64,000 bases of DNA. It comes from Phenylobacterium sp. J367. Its GTDB lineage: Bacteria; Pseudomonadota; Alphaproteobacteria; Caulobacterales; Caulobacteraceae. The stretch is from NCBI RefSeq assembly GCF_024699985.1, contig NZ_JAJONA010000001.1, positions 310,001-374,000 on the forward strand, read 5' to 3'. This document shows positions 55,841-64,000 of the stretch, one piece after another. A program made the translations under genes and the position numbers. The stretch's first letter is position 1, and every line of letters starts with the position of its first letter. The notes beneath the pieces were generated by a model, which did no database searches, was not told the origin of the DNA, and worked only from the letters and a program-made list of their open reading frames with translations.

Positions 55841-56839
55841 TCACCAGTTGGGATCCATACTGGGCGTACCCGGGAAGCGGATCACCTTTTCGCCGTAGAG
55901 CGGGTCGTAATAGTGGCCGCCGTCCTTGTAGTCCGGGTTCCACTGCTTCGTGCCGTCGGCTTTCAGACGGTAGAGGTAGGGCGACATCAACAGCCGCTCC
56001 CGGTGCCACCGGCCTACCTTGCCAGAGGGGATGTCCTCGCCGGAGCCGTAGAGCATCAGCCCGCCATCAGCGAAGACCTCGTGGGCCGGACTGGTCTCCT
56101 TGTACTCGTGGCTCACGTTCATGACCTTGTGGCCAATCTCGTGGGCGATGGTGCGCCGGGCCCGGCTGGGGGTCGATAGGTTGTCGATCGTGATGACCCC
56201 ACGGTATTCGCGCGGGATCGTGTTCCAGTAGGAATAGGACGGGAACGAGAGCCCGCCGGTGCGGACCATTTTCACCGTCCAGTTCCGCGCATCGGAACGA
56301 TCGAGGAAGGGCATGACGACGTCCTGCAGACCGACGAGGTATATCGTCCGGTCGCTGTCCTTCCGGGGCTCGATCATGCTCTGGAAGGCGCCCAGCGCCA
56401 TCTCGGTCGGCTCGCTCGGATGGCGCGTGTTGCCCTCGTACATGTTGATGTACTCGGTGTCCGGAACGCGCGGGATCTCGTTCGCCTGGATGGCCAGGAA
56501 GCGCGGATCGACGGCCCCGGTCTTCACCGCCACGAGATTGATCTGCACGCCGACGCGCCCGTAGATCTCCTTGGCCGCACGTACGCCCTGCAGCAGCTGG
56601 TCGAGCGTGAGCTTGTTGAAGGCCGGATCGAAGTTCGACGGCATGTAGATCACCACGTCCATCGTCGGCCGCCCGGCCACGAGGTCGCGGTTGAAGGCCG
56701 CGAGGTCGACGGACGCCACCGGCGTCCAGGCGACCGGCTTGGCCTTCGAGTGGCTCGGATGGGCGTCAGCGGGAACCGCATTCGCCGACTGCACGAGGGC
56801 GGCCGCGAGAGCCGCCAGCAGGACGCGGGAGCGTTGCAC
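55841..56839 (-). CDS. Secreted zinc metalloprotease-like protein
   Basis: A 332-residue exported protein (signal MQRSRVLLAALAAALVQSANAVPA). After a His-containing start (DAHPSHSKAK) comes an alpha/beta domain (RPTMDVVIYMPSNFDPAFNKLTLDQLLQGVRAAKEIYGRVGVQINLVAV) and the zinc motif His233-Glu234-Ile-Gly-His237 in RRTIAHEIGHKVMNVSHEY, with a third His at 244 as likely ligand. The order resembles reprolysin-like/gluzincin proteases. The family is not named with certainty. It lies between the regulator and the cupin gene, 12 bases from the latter, so the two are cotranscribed. A role in releasing metal or peptide is speculative. Confidence 0.7.
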   Translation of the reverse strand: MQRSRVLLAALAAALVQSANAVPADAHPSHSKAKPVAWTPVASVDLAAFNRDLVAGRPTMDVVIYMPSNFDPAFNKLTLDQLLQGVRAAKEIYGRVGVQINLVAVKTGAVDPRFLAIQANEIPRVPDTEYINMYEGNTRHPSEPTEMALGAFQSMIEPRKDSDRTIYLVGLQDVVMPFLDRSDARNWTVKMVRTGGLSFPSYSYWNTIPREYRGVITIDNLSTPSRARRTIAHEIGHKVMNVSHEYKETSPAHEVFADGGLMLYGSGEDIPSGKVGRWHRERLLMSPYLYRLKADGTKQWNPDYKDGGHYYDPLYGEKVIRFPGTPSMDPNW

Positions 56840-56851
56840 CTGGGGGCTCCG

Positions 56852-57565
56852 TTACGGGTACTTGATCTTCAGCACGGCATCGAAGTTCGGATTGACGCTG
56901 CGCGCGAACTTGATGGCTGAATGGTCGGGTTTCAGCTCGTTGTAATAGAAGGCCATGCCGCCCTTGCGATCCTTGTCGACGGACGTGCGCATCGCGTTGA
57001 TGCCGCGGTTGAAGATGTCGTAGCTGGTCGTCGGGCCCTTGGGCTTCACCACCAGGAGCAGGGCCGGCTCGTTGAACGGCGCTTCCCAGCCGGTCGGCAT
57101 CTTGTCGCCGAAGCGGAACAGGGAGCCGGCTTCCATCACGTGACGCTTGCCTTCGCTGGCCAGCACCCACTTGCCACGCACGGTGTAGATGATGCTGCCG
57201 ATGTCGTGGGGATGCTCCTCGAGGAACATGCCCGGCTGCAGCTCGATGAAGAAGGCCCGCGTCTCTTCCGCGAAGAGCAGCGGCCCGAACAGGCCCTCGT
57301 GGGTCATCACGCCAGGCGGCGACTTCACCACCGCCTCGAGGTTCGGGATGATCTCGACGTTGGTCGCCAGCTGAACCCACGACGGCGAGATCGGCGTCGC
57401 CGGGACCACCGTCTTCGGCTTCGCGCCCGGAAGCGGCGTGTTGCCCACCTCGGCGGCGCCGTGGACGTGCGGCGCGCCGCCGCCGTGCGAGTGCGGCTGG
57501 CCGGCGGGCTGAGCCATGGCGGCCGCGGGCAGGAGAAGCGCAGTCAGAAAAGCAGCTAGCCTCAC
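56852..57565 (-). CDS. Exported His-rich cupin protein
   Basis: About 237 residues from a GTG at 57565. The signal VRLAAFLTALLLPAAAMA is followed by a His-rich stretch HSHGGGAPHVHGAAE, a probable metal-binding tail. A cupin barrel follows: GMFLEEHPHDIGSIIYTVRGKWVLASEGKRHVMEAGSLFRFGDKMPTGWEAPFNEPALLLVV, with EHPHD supplying the usual metal ligands. Function is unknown. Position next to a TonB receptor, with 100 bases between, and the His-rich tail both point to metal handling. The start was chosen because ATG options upstream fall outside the signal peptide. Confidence 0.8.
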   Translation of the reverse strand: MRLAAFLTALLLPAAAMAQPAGQPHSHGGGAPHVHGAAEVGNTPLPGAKPKTVVPATPISPSWVQLATNVEIIPNLEAVVKSPPGVMTHEGLFGPLLFAEETRAFFIELQPGMFLEEHPHDIGSIIYTVRGKWVLASEGKRHVMEAGSLFRFGDKMPTGWEAPFNEPALLLVVKPKGPTTSYDIFNRGINAMRTSVDKDRKGGMAFYYNELKPDHSAIKFARSVNPNFDAVLKIKYP

Positions 57566-57667
57566 GTGATCACCCTTTCGGTCTGGACGCCGTCCTGACA
57601 GGCGGACGGTCGTATTGGGAAGCATGGGGACCGCAGGCCGGCGCCGCAGCGCGCCCCGCGGGGCCGG

Positions 57668-60326
57668 TTAGAACTCGTAGGTCAGGCGGACATAGCCGCG
57701 CCGGCCAAGCAGGTCGTAGGTCATGGTGTCGGTGTTCCCGTCCGTGTAGCTCGCCACGTACGGGACATCGGGCTCGAAGATGTTGTCGACGCCTACGGCG
57801 ACGCGCGCCTGATCGGTCACCCGGTATTGGAACTGGGCGTTGTTGTAGAAGACGTCGTGGGCCTTTCCGCCGATGGCGGTGGGGGGCGGCGTTGAAATCG
57901 CGCGCCTTGCCGATCCACTGGATCGACCAGTTGGCGCTCCACTTCGGATGGTCGAGTGAGAAGTTGCCCAGGCCGCGCCACTTCGGATAGCCGCCGTTCC
58001 CGCCGCCCACGAAGCCGCGATAGATGATCGGCGCGCCGCCGGGATACGGGATGATGGTGTATTCCTTGAGGTAGGTGACGCCGACATCGATACCGGCCGT
58101 GACCCCGCGGATGTCCCAGCTGTACTGGGCCGCGGCGTCGATGCCGCGCATGGTCTCGGCGCCGACGTTCACCTGCTGCGACGAGAGGAAGCTCACCTCG
58201 CCGGTCAGGGTGTTGCGGGTGAAGTTGTCCGGGCTGCAGAACGGGTGCGCCAGGTTCGGCGTGTTGTAGCAAACCGAGAGCTTGGTCGAGCCGGTGATGG
58301 AGCGGATCGCATCCTCGATGTCGATCTTCCAGTAGTCGAGGGTCAGCGACAGGCCCGGGGCGAAGGTCGGCTGCCAGACTCCGCCGAGCGTGAAGGTCTC
58401 AGCCGACTCCGGCTGCAAGTTCTCGTTGCCGCCGGTGGTCGTCAGGATGGCGTTGTTCGGCTGGATGTAGTTGGCCGGCACGCCCGATGCCTGGCAGTTG
58501 GCGCGCAGGGTGGCGTTGGTGCTGGTGGCATAGCGGCTGCAGGGGTCGGTGGTGGTCAGTTGGCCCTGGGTCACGCCGCTGAACAGTTCCGCCACGTTCG
58601 GCACCCGGAAAGCCGTGCCCCAGGTCGCCCGGGCGCGCAGGCCCCAGCCGATCGTCCAGTCGAGGCCCAGCTTGTAGTTCGTGTCGCTGCCGAACCGCTC
58701 GTAGTTGGAATAGCGGATCGCCCCGTCCACCCGCACCATCTCGGCCATTGGCAGGTCGCGAACCACCGGGACGGTGATCTCGGCGTAGGCCTCCTTGGCC
58801 TTGACCGCGCCGTCGATCGGGCTTTGCTGGTTTGAGTTGGCGATGCCGGCGACGATCAGCGGATCGGGATCGCGCCAGCCCTTGTCCTCGCGGTACATCA
58901 CGCCCACCGCCGCCTGCACAGCGCCGGCCGGAAGTTCGTAGATCGAACCCGTGGCGTCGCCCGTGATGTTCAGGGTCTCGTTGCCGCCATGGTCGACGGT
59001 GGTGGTCAGGATGTAGTTGACCACCGCGGGGCTGACGTCGCCGGCCCCCAGGTAGTCTGCGCAGGGGATCGCCGCGCCGGCGGCGAAGCTGCACACTGCG
59101 GTGTTGATGGTCTGGGCCACCCGTTGCCGGTTGGCGATGTTCGTAAAGCCGTCGATGCCTTCGTTGCGGCCCCAGTTGGCGGCCACTTCCCAGGTCCAGT
59201 CGGCGAACAGCTTGCCGCGCGCGCCGCCGGTCAGCTGATAGGTGTCGGTCTCCTGGAAGGCGACGCGAGGCCCCCCCTCCACCAGCCGGCGCTGGATGAC
59301 GTTGATGTTCTGGCCGGTCGGGTTGGTCGGGTTCGAGGTGGCGATCGCCAGGTTGGTCAGTGTTCCAGGCGAGGAGAGCTGATGGGTTTCCCGCCACGTA
59401 TAGAGCGCCTCGGCGAACAGCTCGACATTGTCCGTCAGGTCGAACTTGCCGAACGCGCCCGTGGTGATCCGCTCGATGGGGTTGACGGCATTGAGGAACG
59501 GATTGGCGTTGTAGCCGTGCAGCGCCGCGCTGTAGGGCGCGTAGCTGTTGCCGCCGGTGAAGTTGACCACCTGTCCGTTCGGTAGCGAGGCGCGCCCGCC
59601 GGCTGTAGCGCCGCTGCCCGAGCAGACCAGCTGGCCGCTCGCGCCGCTCAGGGGGCATGGGGCCCGCGTCGCCATGTTGACCGCGTCGGTCTTCTGCCAG
59701 GTAGCGGCCAGCGCCAGGCTGGCCCGCTCGCCCTGCCAGCCGTAGGACGTGTCGATGACCCGGTCATCTCCGTCCCATTCGTCGGAGATCGCGTAGCGGG
59801 CGCTGATCTGGAATCCGTCGTAATCGTCGCGCGTGATGACGTTGACCACGCCGGCCACCGCGTCACTTCCATAGATCGCCGACGCGCCGTCCTTGAGGAC
59901 TTCGATCCGGCTGATGATGGCGACCGGAATGGTGTTGAGGTCGGGCGCGCTGTTGGCGCCGGTCCCGCCATTCACGAGGCGCCGGCCGTTCAGCAGCACC
60001 AGCGTCCGGTTGATACCCAGGCCCCGCAGGTTGATCGTCGCGGTGCCCCAGCCGCGCGAGCTCCAGTAGGCGTTCGTCTGGTTACCCCCAAAGCCGGCGG
60101 CCGCCGGCAGACGCTGCAGCAGGTTCTCGACGTTGACGATCCCCGTCGCCTCGATCTGCTTCTCCTGCACCACCGTGGCGGGGCCAACCCCCTCGATGTC
60201 CGCCCGCTTGATCCGGCTGCCAGTGACGATCACTTCATCGACGTCGCCGCTCTGGGCGAGCGCCGGGCCCGCCGCCACGGCGGCGCAGGCGCTGGCCAGC
60301 AGCAATTGCTTGGTGAACCGCTTCAT
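57668..60326 (-). CDS. TonB-dependent outer-membrane receptor (frameshifted near C-terminus)
   Basis: About 885 residues. The signal peptide is MKRFTKQLLLASACAAVAAGPALAQ. A TonB-box-like DEVIVTGSRIKRADIEG leads to the plug (VENLLQRLPAAAGFGG, INLRGLGINRTLVLLNGRRLVNGG, ISRIEVLKDGASAIYGSDAVAGVVNVITR), then a 22-strand barrel with the C-terminal FEPDVPYVASYTDGNTDTMTYDLLGRRGYVRLTYEF. The frame breaks near 57888 in a GGGGGG run. The plug style is that of large Caulobacterales receptors, whose substrates vary (metal chelates, sugars, peptides). The upstream palindrome at 60415 may be its operator. Confidence 0.93.
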
Positions 60327-60935
60327 ACCTGCCCCCTTCGTCATGCGGCGTCGGCCCCCGCAAGGCGTCGCCGTGGACGGAATGAGGTCGCCGAACGCCA
60401 GGCGCCGTCAAGTCATGTATATACATAAAAGGCTGCAGTAGGCGGCAGTTTTCTCCCGTGTCATCGCCCTTCTCGCTCGCCCCATCGACGGATGAGCGCA
60501 TTCACGCACGTTCTTTCCACGATTGTCTGTGGGGCAGGAGATTTTTGAACTATTTTTATCGTCGTCGTTTGACGCTTCAGTGGCGCTGGGTTGCCGTGGA
60601 AGGCTGCACCCCGTGCCAAAGAATCCAACACTTGCGACGCCGGAGCGCTCCCACCTGAAGCGGAGCCATATCTAGTGTTGTATCAACGCGCGACTGCTAC
60701 CCTCGGGCGATTTTCCATGATTCCCGCGTGTCGCAATGCAATCAGTTCATGCCAACACTTAAGGTCTCGACGACAGCACGCGCCGCATACACCAAAGCGC
60801 ATGTGAACGTGGACGCACACACCGCCGCGTTCGGCGCGTGGAACACTGCGTCCGCGACAGGAATACGCATCGCGAGGCCTCACCCCTCGCTCGCCGTGGA
60901 GCGTTTTTATGCCCGCGAGCCGACCTCCAGTCGCC
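60327..60935. other. Intergenic region, about 609 bases, AT-richer
   Basis: Between the receptor start and the superoxide dismutase stop, both on the minus strand. Base composition is clearly less GC-rich than the neighbours. Apart from the palindrome at 60415, I find no tRNA, riboswitch or convincing small gene; the open frames here are short and lack start signals. It may hold a long promoter region for the receptor. Confidence 0.5.
60415..60426. promoter_or_regulatory. ATGTATATACAT palindrome, HutC-like operator upstream of TonB receptor
   Basis: A perfect 12-base palindrome, 89 bases upstream of the receptor ATG. Its core TGTATATACA matches the inner part of HutC operators in pseudomonads (CTTGTATATACAAG-type). 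A HutC-like gene is in the same cluster. Binding is inference, and the element could also be a plain AT-rich promoter. Confidence 0.55.
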
Positions 60936-61623
60936 TTAGCCCGGCGCCATCATCCTGAACGCCGTATTGGCCGCCCTCCAGGATACGGCCTTCATGAAGG
61001 CGTCGACGTAGGCGCCGGCCTTGGCGCCGTAGTCGAGGTGGTAGGCGTGCTCGTACATGTCGAGCGCGAGCAGCGGCGCCCCGTCGGCAAGGGTCATGGT
61101 GTGGTCGGCCGCCCAGGTGTTGACCAGCCGCCCATCGCGGCGGCTCCAGGTCAGCAGCACCCAGCCGGAGCCGCCGCCCAGCGCCTTACCCATTGAGGAG
61201 AATTCGGCGGCCCACGGGTCATGGCTGCCGAAGTCGCGCTCGATCGCCTGGGAAAGCGCGGCGTCGGGCCGCGCGGCGGGGCCGAACCCGGCGAAGTACA
61301 GCTCGTGGAGGATCATCGAGTTCCACGCGATCAGCTCCTCGCGCTTCAGGCCGTTGAGCCGGTAACCCGGCGTGGTCGCGGGATCGAGGCCGGCGATCTC
61401 CGCAGCGATCGCGCCCAGCCGGTTCACCGCGCCCACGTAGTTGTTGTCGTGGTGGGAGACGAGCAGTTTTTCCGACAGCCCCGGGACCGATGTCGGATCG
61501 AAGGGCAGCGGCTTCGGCTGCGGCTTGGCGAGGCGCCGCGGCGGCGGGGGCCGCGAGACCCGCGGTGGCGATCAGGGCCCCGGCGGCCAGCAGCGCGCGG
61601 CGGTCGGTGGATGGTCCGGTCAT
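60936..61623 (-). CDS. Exported Fe/Mn superoxide dismutase (frameshifted)
   Basis: About 228 residues. A twin-arginine-like leader, DRRALLAAGALIATAGLAAPAAAA, precedes the dismutase. The N-terminal helix, KPLPFDPTSVPGLSEKLLVSHHDNNYVGAVNRL, is restored by a shift near 61530. HELYFAGFG, the region SGWVLLTWSRRDGRLVNTWAADHT and the metal motif DMYEHAYHLDYG (Asp and His ligands) are present. The usual ALDVWEHAYY tryptophan is Tyr here. Fe versus Mn use cannot be read. Export would protect the periplasm. The Cj0069-like gene ends 11 bases upstream on the same strand. Confidence 0.87.
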
Positions 61624-61634
61624 CTCGGTCTTCC

Positions 61635-62643
61635 TCATTGTTGGAGCAGGGACAGCGGCGCGGTCGCCAGGCGTCCGGCCAGGGTTCGGGCGATCTCGCG
61701 GGGCGCCGCGTCGGGCATGGGCGACACCGAACTGGCGTTGATCTCGCACAGCACGTAGCTGTCCGCACCGTCCGCATCGGGCGGGCCCAGCAGGAAGTCG
61801 GCGTCCCAGATCGCCGGCAGCGTATCCCGAGACAGGCCGAGGACCTGCCCCAGCTGGGGAACCCAGTCGGCCTCCATCTTCGCGCGGAGCCGTTGAAAGC
61901 GCGCGTCGTCCGGACCGGAGTAGGTCCGCGGCGGTGCCGGGTCCGGCGTCAGCAAGGCGGTGACGCGTTGCCAACCGAAGCCCACCAGCCGGTCGGCCGA
62001 GAGGTAGCAGCGGATCATCCCTTCGCCGAGCCGCGCCTGCCACGGTCGACGAAGCCGTCGGCGTCGGCGATCTCGGCGCAGCGGGCCGCAAGGAAGGCGT
62101 CGAGGTCCATGGCCTGTGGCGGCGCGCCGCACGCCGCCGCCATCACCTCGACCTCGCCGCCGCCGATCCGCTCGATGCGCCACACCCCGCCGCCGCCATT
62201 GCCGCGGTTGGGCTTGAGCACGCGTGGTTCGCTAGCGAGGCGCCGCGGCAAGTCTTTGCGCAGGGCCGCTTCGCTCGGGCATGCCCAGGCGTCGCCGCTC
62301 CAGCCGAGCGCGCGGGTGGTCACCAGCACCGACTTCACCCCAAGGCGGTCGATCACGTCGGGATGGGCGCCGACCTGCATACCCTGCGCGGCCGCCTCCC
62401 GCAGGAGGGCGTCGAGCGCGTGACGGCGGCGGCCGTCCTGCACGGGGTTCACCCACACGAGGGCGGCCTGGCAGGTCGCGAGTTCCGAGCGGAAATCAAC
62501 GAGGCGATCCTCGTCGTAGCGACATCCGACGGGCTCGAGGCCCTCGGCGCGCAGGCCTGGGCGACGGCGGCGAAGCGCCCCCAGCCGGGATCGGCCACGG
62601 CGTCGCGGGTGACGATGGCGACGCGGGTCGACGTGTTGGACAT
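61635..62643 (-). CDS. Cj0069-like (ATP-grasp-type) protein (two frameshifts)
   Basis: About 335 residues. MSNTSTRVAIVTRDAVADPGWGRFAAVAQ begins an alpha/beta fold. LRAEGLEPVGCRYDEDRLVDFRSELATCQAALVWVNPVQDG follows, then ACPSEAALRKDLPRRLASEPRVLKPNRGNGGGGVWRIERI, which resembles the ATP-grasp lysine and glycine-rich loop, and DADFLLGPPDADGADSYVLCEINASSVSPMPD, with an E.N.S motif like the metal-binding ATP-grasp end. Frames break near 62557 and near 62040. Substrate is unknown. It is the first gene of a run leading to the SOD and TonB genes. Confidence 0.72.
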
Positions 62644-62821
62644 GACAATCCTCCGTCGTTCCGACCTTCGGAAGCGGGCGCAAACGACCCTGCCCCGAAG
62701 ATCGAGGTCAGGGCAGCGCTTGGACGGAGACCGTCTGGGTGCCGGGCGTCTGCCGTGGCCCGGAGACGGAACGCTAGGCCTGCCGCGGCCGCCCCGCAAG
62801 CCGCGATCGGGGTTTCGCCGG

Positions 62822-63505
62822 CTAGGGCGTTAGCTTCAGGGCGGACGTCGCGTTCGGCCGGGCCTGGGCCGCCGGGACGTTGGCGACCACGCTCGCCTCG
62901 TTGCCGGGCTGACCGCCGGGCACGAGCTCGTAGAAGCCTGCGAGCTTCAGGCGGACGACCACCGTCTTCTCGGCGCTGTTCTGGAACAGCCAGCCTTGAA
63001 TGCCGTCGAAGGGCGCGACCACCGAGCCCTCTTGCTTCACCCCCGCCCCCTTGCGGAACTGGGAGACGGTCATGGCTTCGCCCTGGGCCGGCGTGGTGTG
63101 ACCGTGCTGGTCGAAGAAGAGGTCGTCAGGCCGATCGGCGCCCGTCGCCGTCCAGCTGTAGGTCAGCACCGCGCCCTTCTTCATCCGGACCTTGTACTCG
63201 AGCTCGGAGAACTCGGCGCCGGTCATGAAGCCGCCGAGCGGGATCTCGACCACGTCTTCGCGGAACGGGATGTCGTATTCGCGCGCCGCCGGCCCAGCCC
63301 CGTCGTTCACGTCGGCCATCTTCTCCTCCGGCGCCCAGAGCCGGGCGAGACCCGACAGACGGCCGAGGCCGAGCGGGTCACGGTTGAACTCGGCTGGCAG
63401 GATCGCGCCAAAGACGATGAGGATCGCCACGACGAGGGCGCCGAGGGTGGCGACGATCAGCCGGCCGCGCGGCATGGGTCGCGTGGCCTGTTCGTTCGTG
63501 CTCAT
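62822..63505 (-). CDS. Membrane-anchored periplasmic protein, copy 2
   Basis: A 227-residue protein, intact in one frame. Membrane helix GRLIVATLGALVVAILIVFGAILPAEFNRDPLGLGRLSGLARLWAPEE, then YDIPFREDVVEIPLGGFMTGAEFSELEYKVRMKKGAVLTYSWTATG, LFFDQHGHTTPAQGEAM, GSVVAPFDGIQGWLFQNSAEKTVVVRLKLAGFYELVPGG. It parallels copy 1 at 53167 along its whole length, including an HGH segment. The GTG/ATG start follows the HupE stop, which it overlaps by four bases. Its role is unknown. It is a good reference for correcting copy 1. Confidence 0.85.
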   Translation of the reverse strand: MSTNEQATRPMPRGRLIVATLGALVVAILIVFGAILPAEFNRDPLGLGRLSGLARLWAPEEKMADVNDGAGPAAREYDIPFREDVVEIPLGGFMTGAEFSELEYKVRMKKGAVLTYSWTATGADRPDDLFFDQHGHTTPAQGEAMTVSQFRKGAGVKQEGSVVAPFDGIQGWLFQNSAEKTVVVRLKLAGFYELVPGGQPGNEASVVANVPAAQARPNATSALKLTP

Positions 63506-64000
63506 CCGACGGGTCCTCCGAAGACGTAGCCTGCGATCTGCTGCCCGGCGAGGACGAAGCCCGCCAGCATGAGCAGCACGTTGGCGCCCTGGGCGGTCGG
63601 CTCGAAGGCGCGGGTGCGCCGCCAGAGCGTCATCAGGGCCAGGATCAGGGTGAGGGCCACCACCTGGCCGATCTCGACGCCGATGTTGAACGACACGAGA
63701 TTGGTCAAGAGGCCCTGGGGCTGGAGATCGAGCGCCTGCAGCTTGGTGGCCAGGCCGAAGCCGTGGATCAGGCCGAAGCCCAGCACGGCGGCCCTGTTGT
63801 CCGGCTGGACGCCGAACATCGTGCGGAAGCCGCCGAAGTTGTCGAACGCCTTGTAGGCCACCGAGAGTCCGATCACCGCATCCACGAGGTGCGGGTCCGC
63901 CTGGATGTCGAAGAACACGCCGGCCAGCAGGGTCAGTGAATGGCCGAGCGAGAACAGGCTGACGTAAAGCGCGATCTGCCGGAGCCGGAACAGGAAGAAG
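63502..64000 (-). CDS. HupE/UreJ-family metal permease, copy 2 (start outside window)
   Basis: The C-terminal 165 residues or so of a second HupE/UreJ permease, open to the window edge. FFLFRLRQIALYVSLFSLGHSLTLLAGVFFDIQADPHLVDAVIGLSVAYKAFDNFGGFRTMFGVQPDNRAAVLGFGLIHGFGLATKLQAL parallels copy 1 almost residue for residue. The HxxxGxDH motif would lie beyond the window. The stop overlaps the start of the anchored-protein gene by four bases. This repeats the gene order of 53837 and 53167. Confidence 0.88.
   Translation of the reverse strand, partial: FFLFRLRQIALYVSLFSLGHSLTLLAGVFFDIQADPHLVDAVIGLSVAYKAFDNFGGFRTMFGVQPDNRAAVLGFGLIHGFGLATKLQALDLQPQGLLTNLVSFNIGVEIGQVVALTLILALMTLWRRTRAFEPTAQGANVLLMLAGFVLAGQQIAGYVFGGPVG

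Noticed and set aside
60540..60610. Cobalamin riboswitch upstream of the TonB receptor (GCCACTG on the minus strand)
   Set aside because: Only that short word matches. The B12 box and the other conserved blocks of the aptamer are missing within the expected distance.
60591..60958. Small plus-strand frames between the TonB receptor and SOD genes
   Set aside because: They are short, lack ribosome sites and hydrophobic or conserved patterns, and overlap each other in different frames.

Overview
The window comes from a high-GC alphaproteobacterium. Gene content and style (HWE kinase, DUF4893 and DUF6491 proteins, DUF1428, a TPP-controlled thiC, TonB receptor, Ti-like TraA island) suggest Caulobacterales, perhaps Phenylobacterium or Brevundimonas. 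That placement is inferred from protein families, not from a marker tree.

About 1 to 25.85 kb is ordinary chromosome. It holds the end of an L-serine dehydratase, pgsA, a MASE1-PAS-PAS hybrid kinase, uvrC, an HWE kinase, a membrane protein with its winged-helix regulator, a fatty acyl-CoA synthetase, several small envelope proteins, an aspartate-racemase family enzyme, D-cysteine desulfhydrase, a TPP riboswitch with thiC, a cysteine-rich copper-storage-like protein, a zinc metallopeptidase, a DMT exporter, and an esterase divergent from a TetR regulator across a perfect palindrome.

About 25.85 to 52 kb is a mobile island. It opens with a tRNA-Leu(CAA) cut off just after its anticodon loop, short repeats and a tyrosine integrase. 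A defence segment follows (27.4 to 39.6 kb): a PIN-like/HEPN-like divergent pair, a candidate structured RNA, an HTH pair, a Gabija system (gajA-gajB), DUF4238 and HNH proteins, and a GIY-YIG (Eco29kI-type) restriction enzyme with a C5 methyltransferase and a ribbon-helix-helix regulator. After an intact tRNA-Leu(CAA) comes a mobilisation module (40 to 51.8 kb): ParB-like protein, DUF736, ArdC antirestriction protein, XRE regulators, traG-traD-traC and the divergent relaxase traA, with a Ti/RSF1010-like oriT between traC and traA. No trb mating-pair genes are visible, so the element looks mobilisable unless they lie outside the window.

About 52.3 to 64 kb is a block of genes all on the minus strand: DUF4198 (COG5266) protein, membrane-anchored protein, HupE/UreJ permease, small periplasmic protein, HutC-type GntR regulator, secreted metalloprotease, His-rich cupin, TonB receptor, exported Fe/Mn superoxide dismutase, ATP-grasp-like protein, then a second anchored-protein/HupE pair. 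I read it as a transition-metal uptake and handling cluster, possibly controlled through an ATGTATATACAT palindrome upstream of the receptor.

More than thirty genes, including uvrC, pgsA and thiC, are split by a one-base frameshift, mostly an extra base in a G or C run. This looks like uncorrected sequencing error, so those genes are annotated across the shift as single CDS features.
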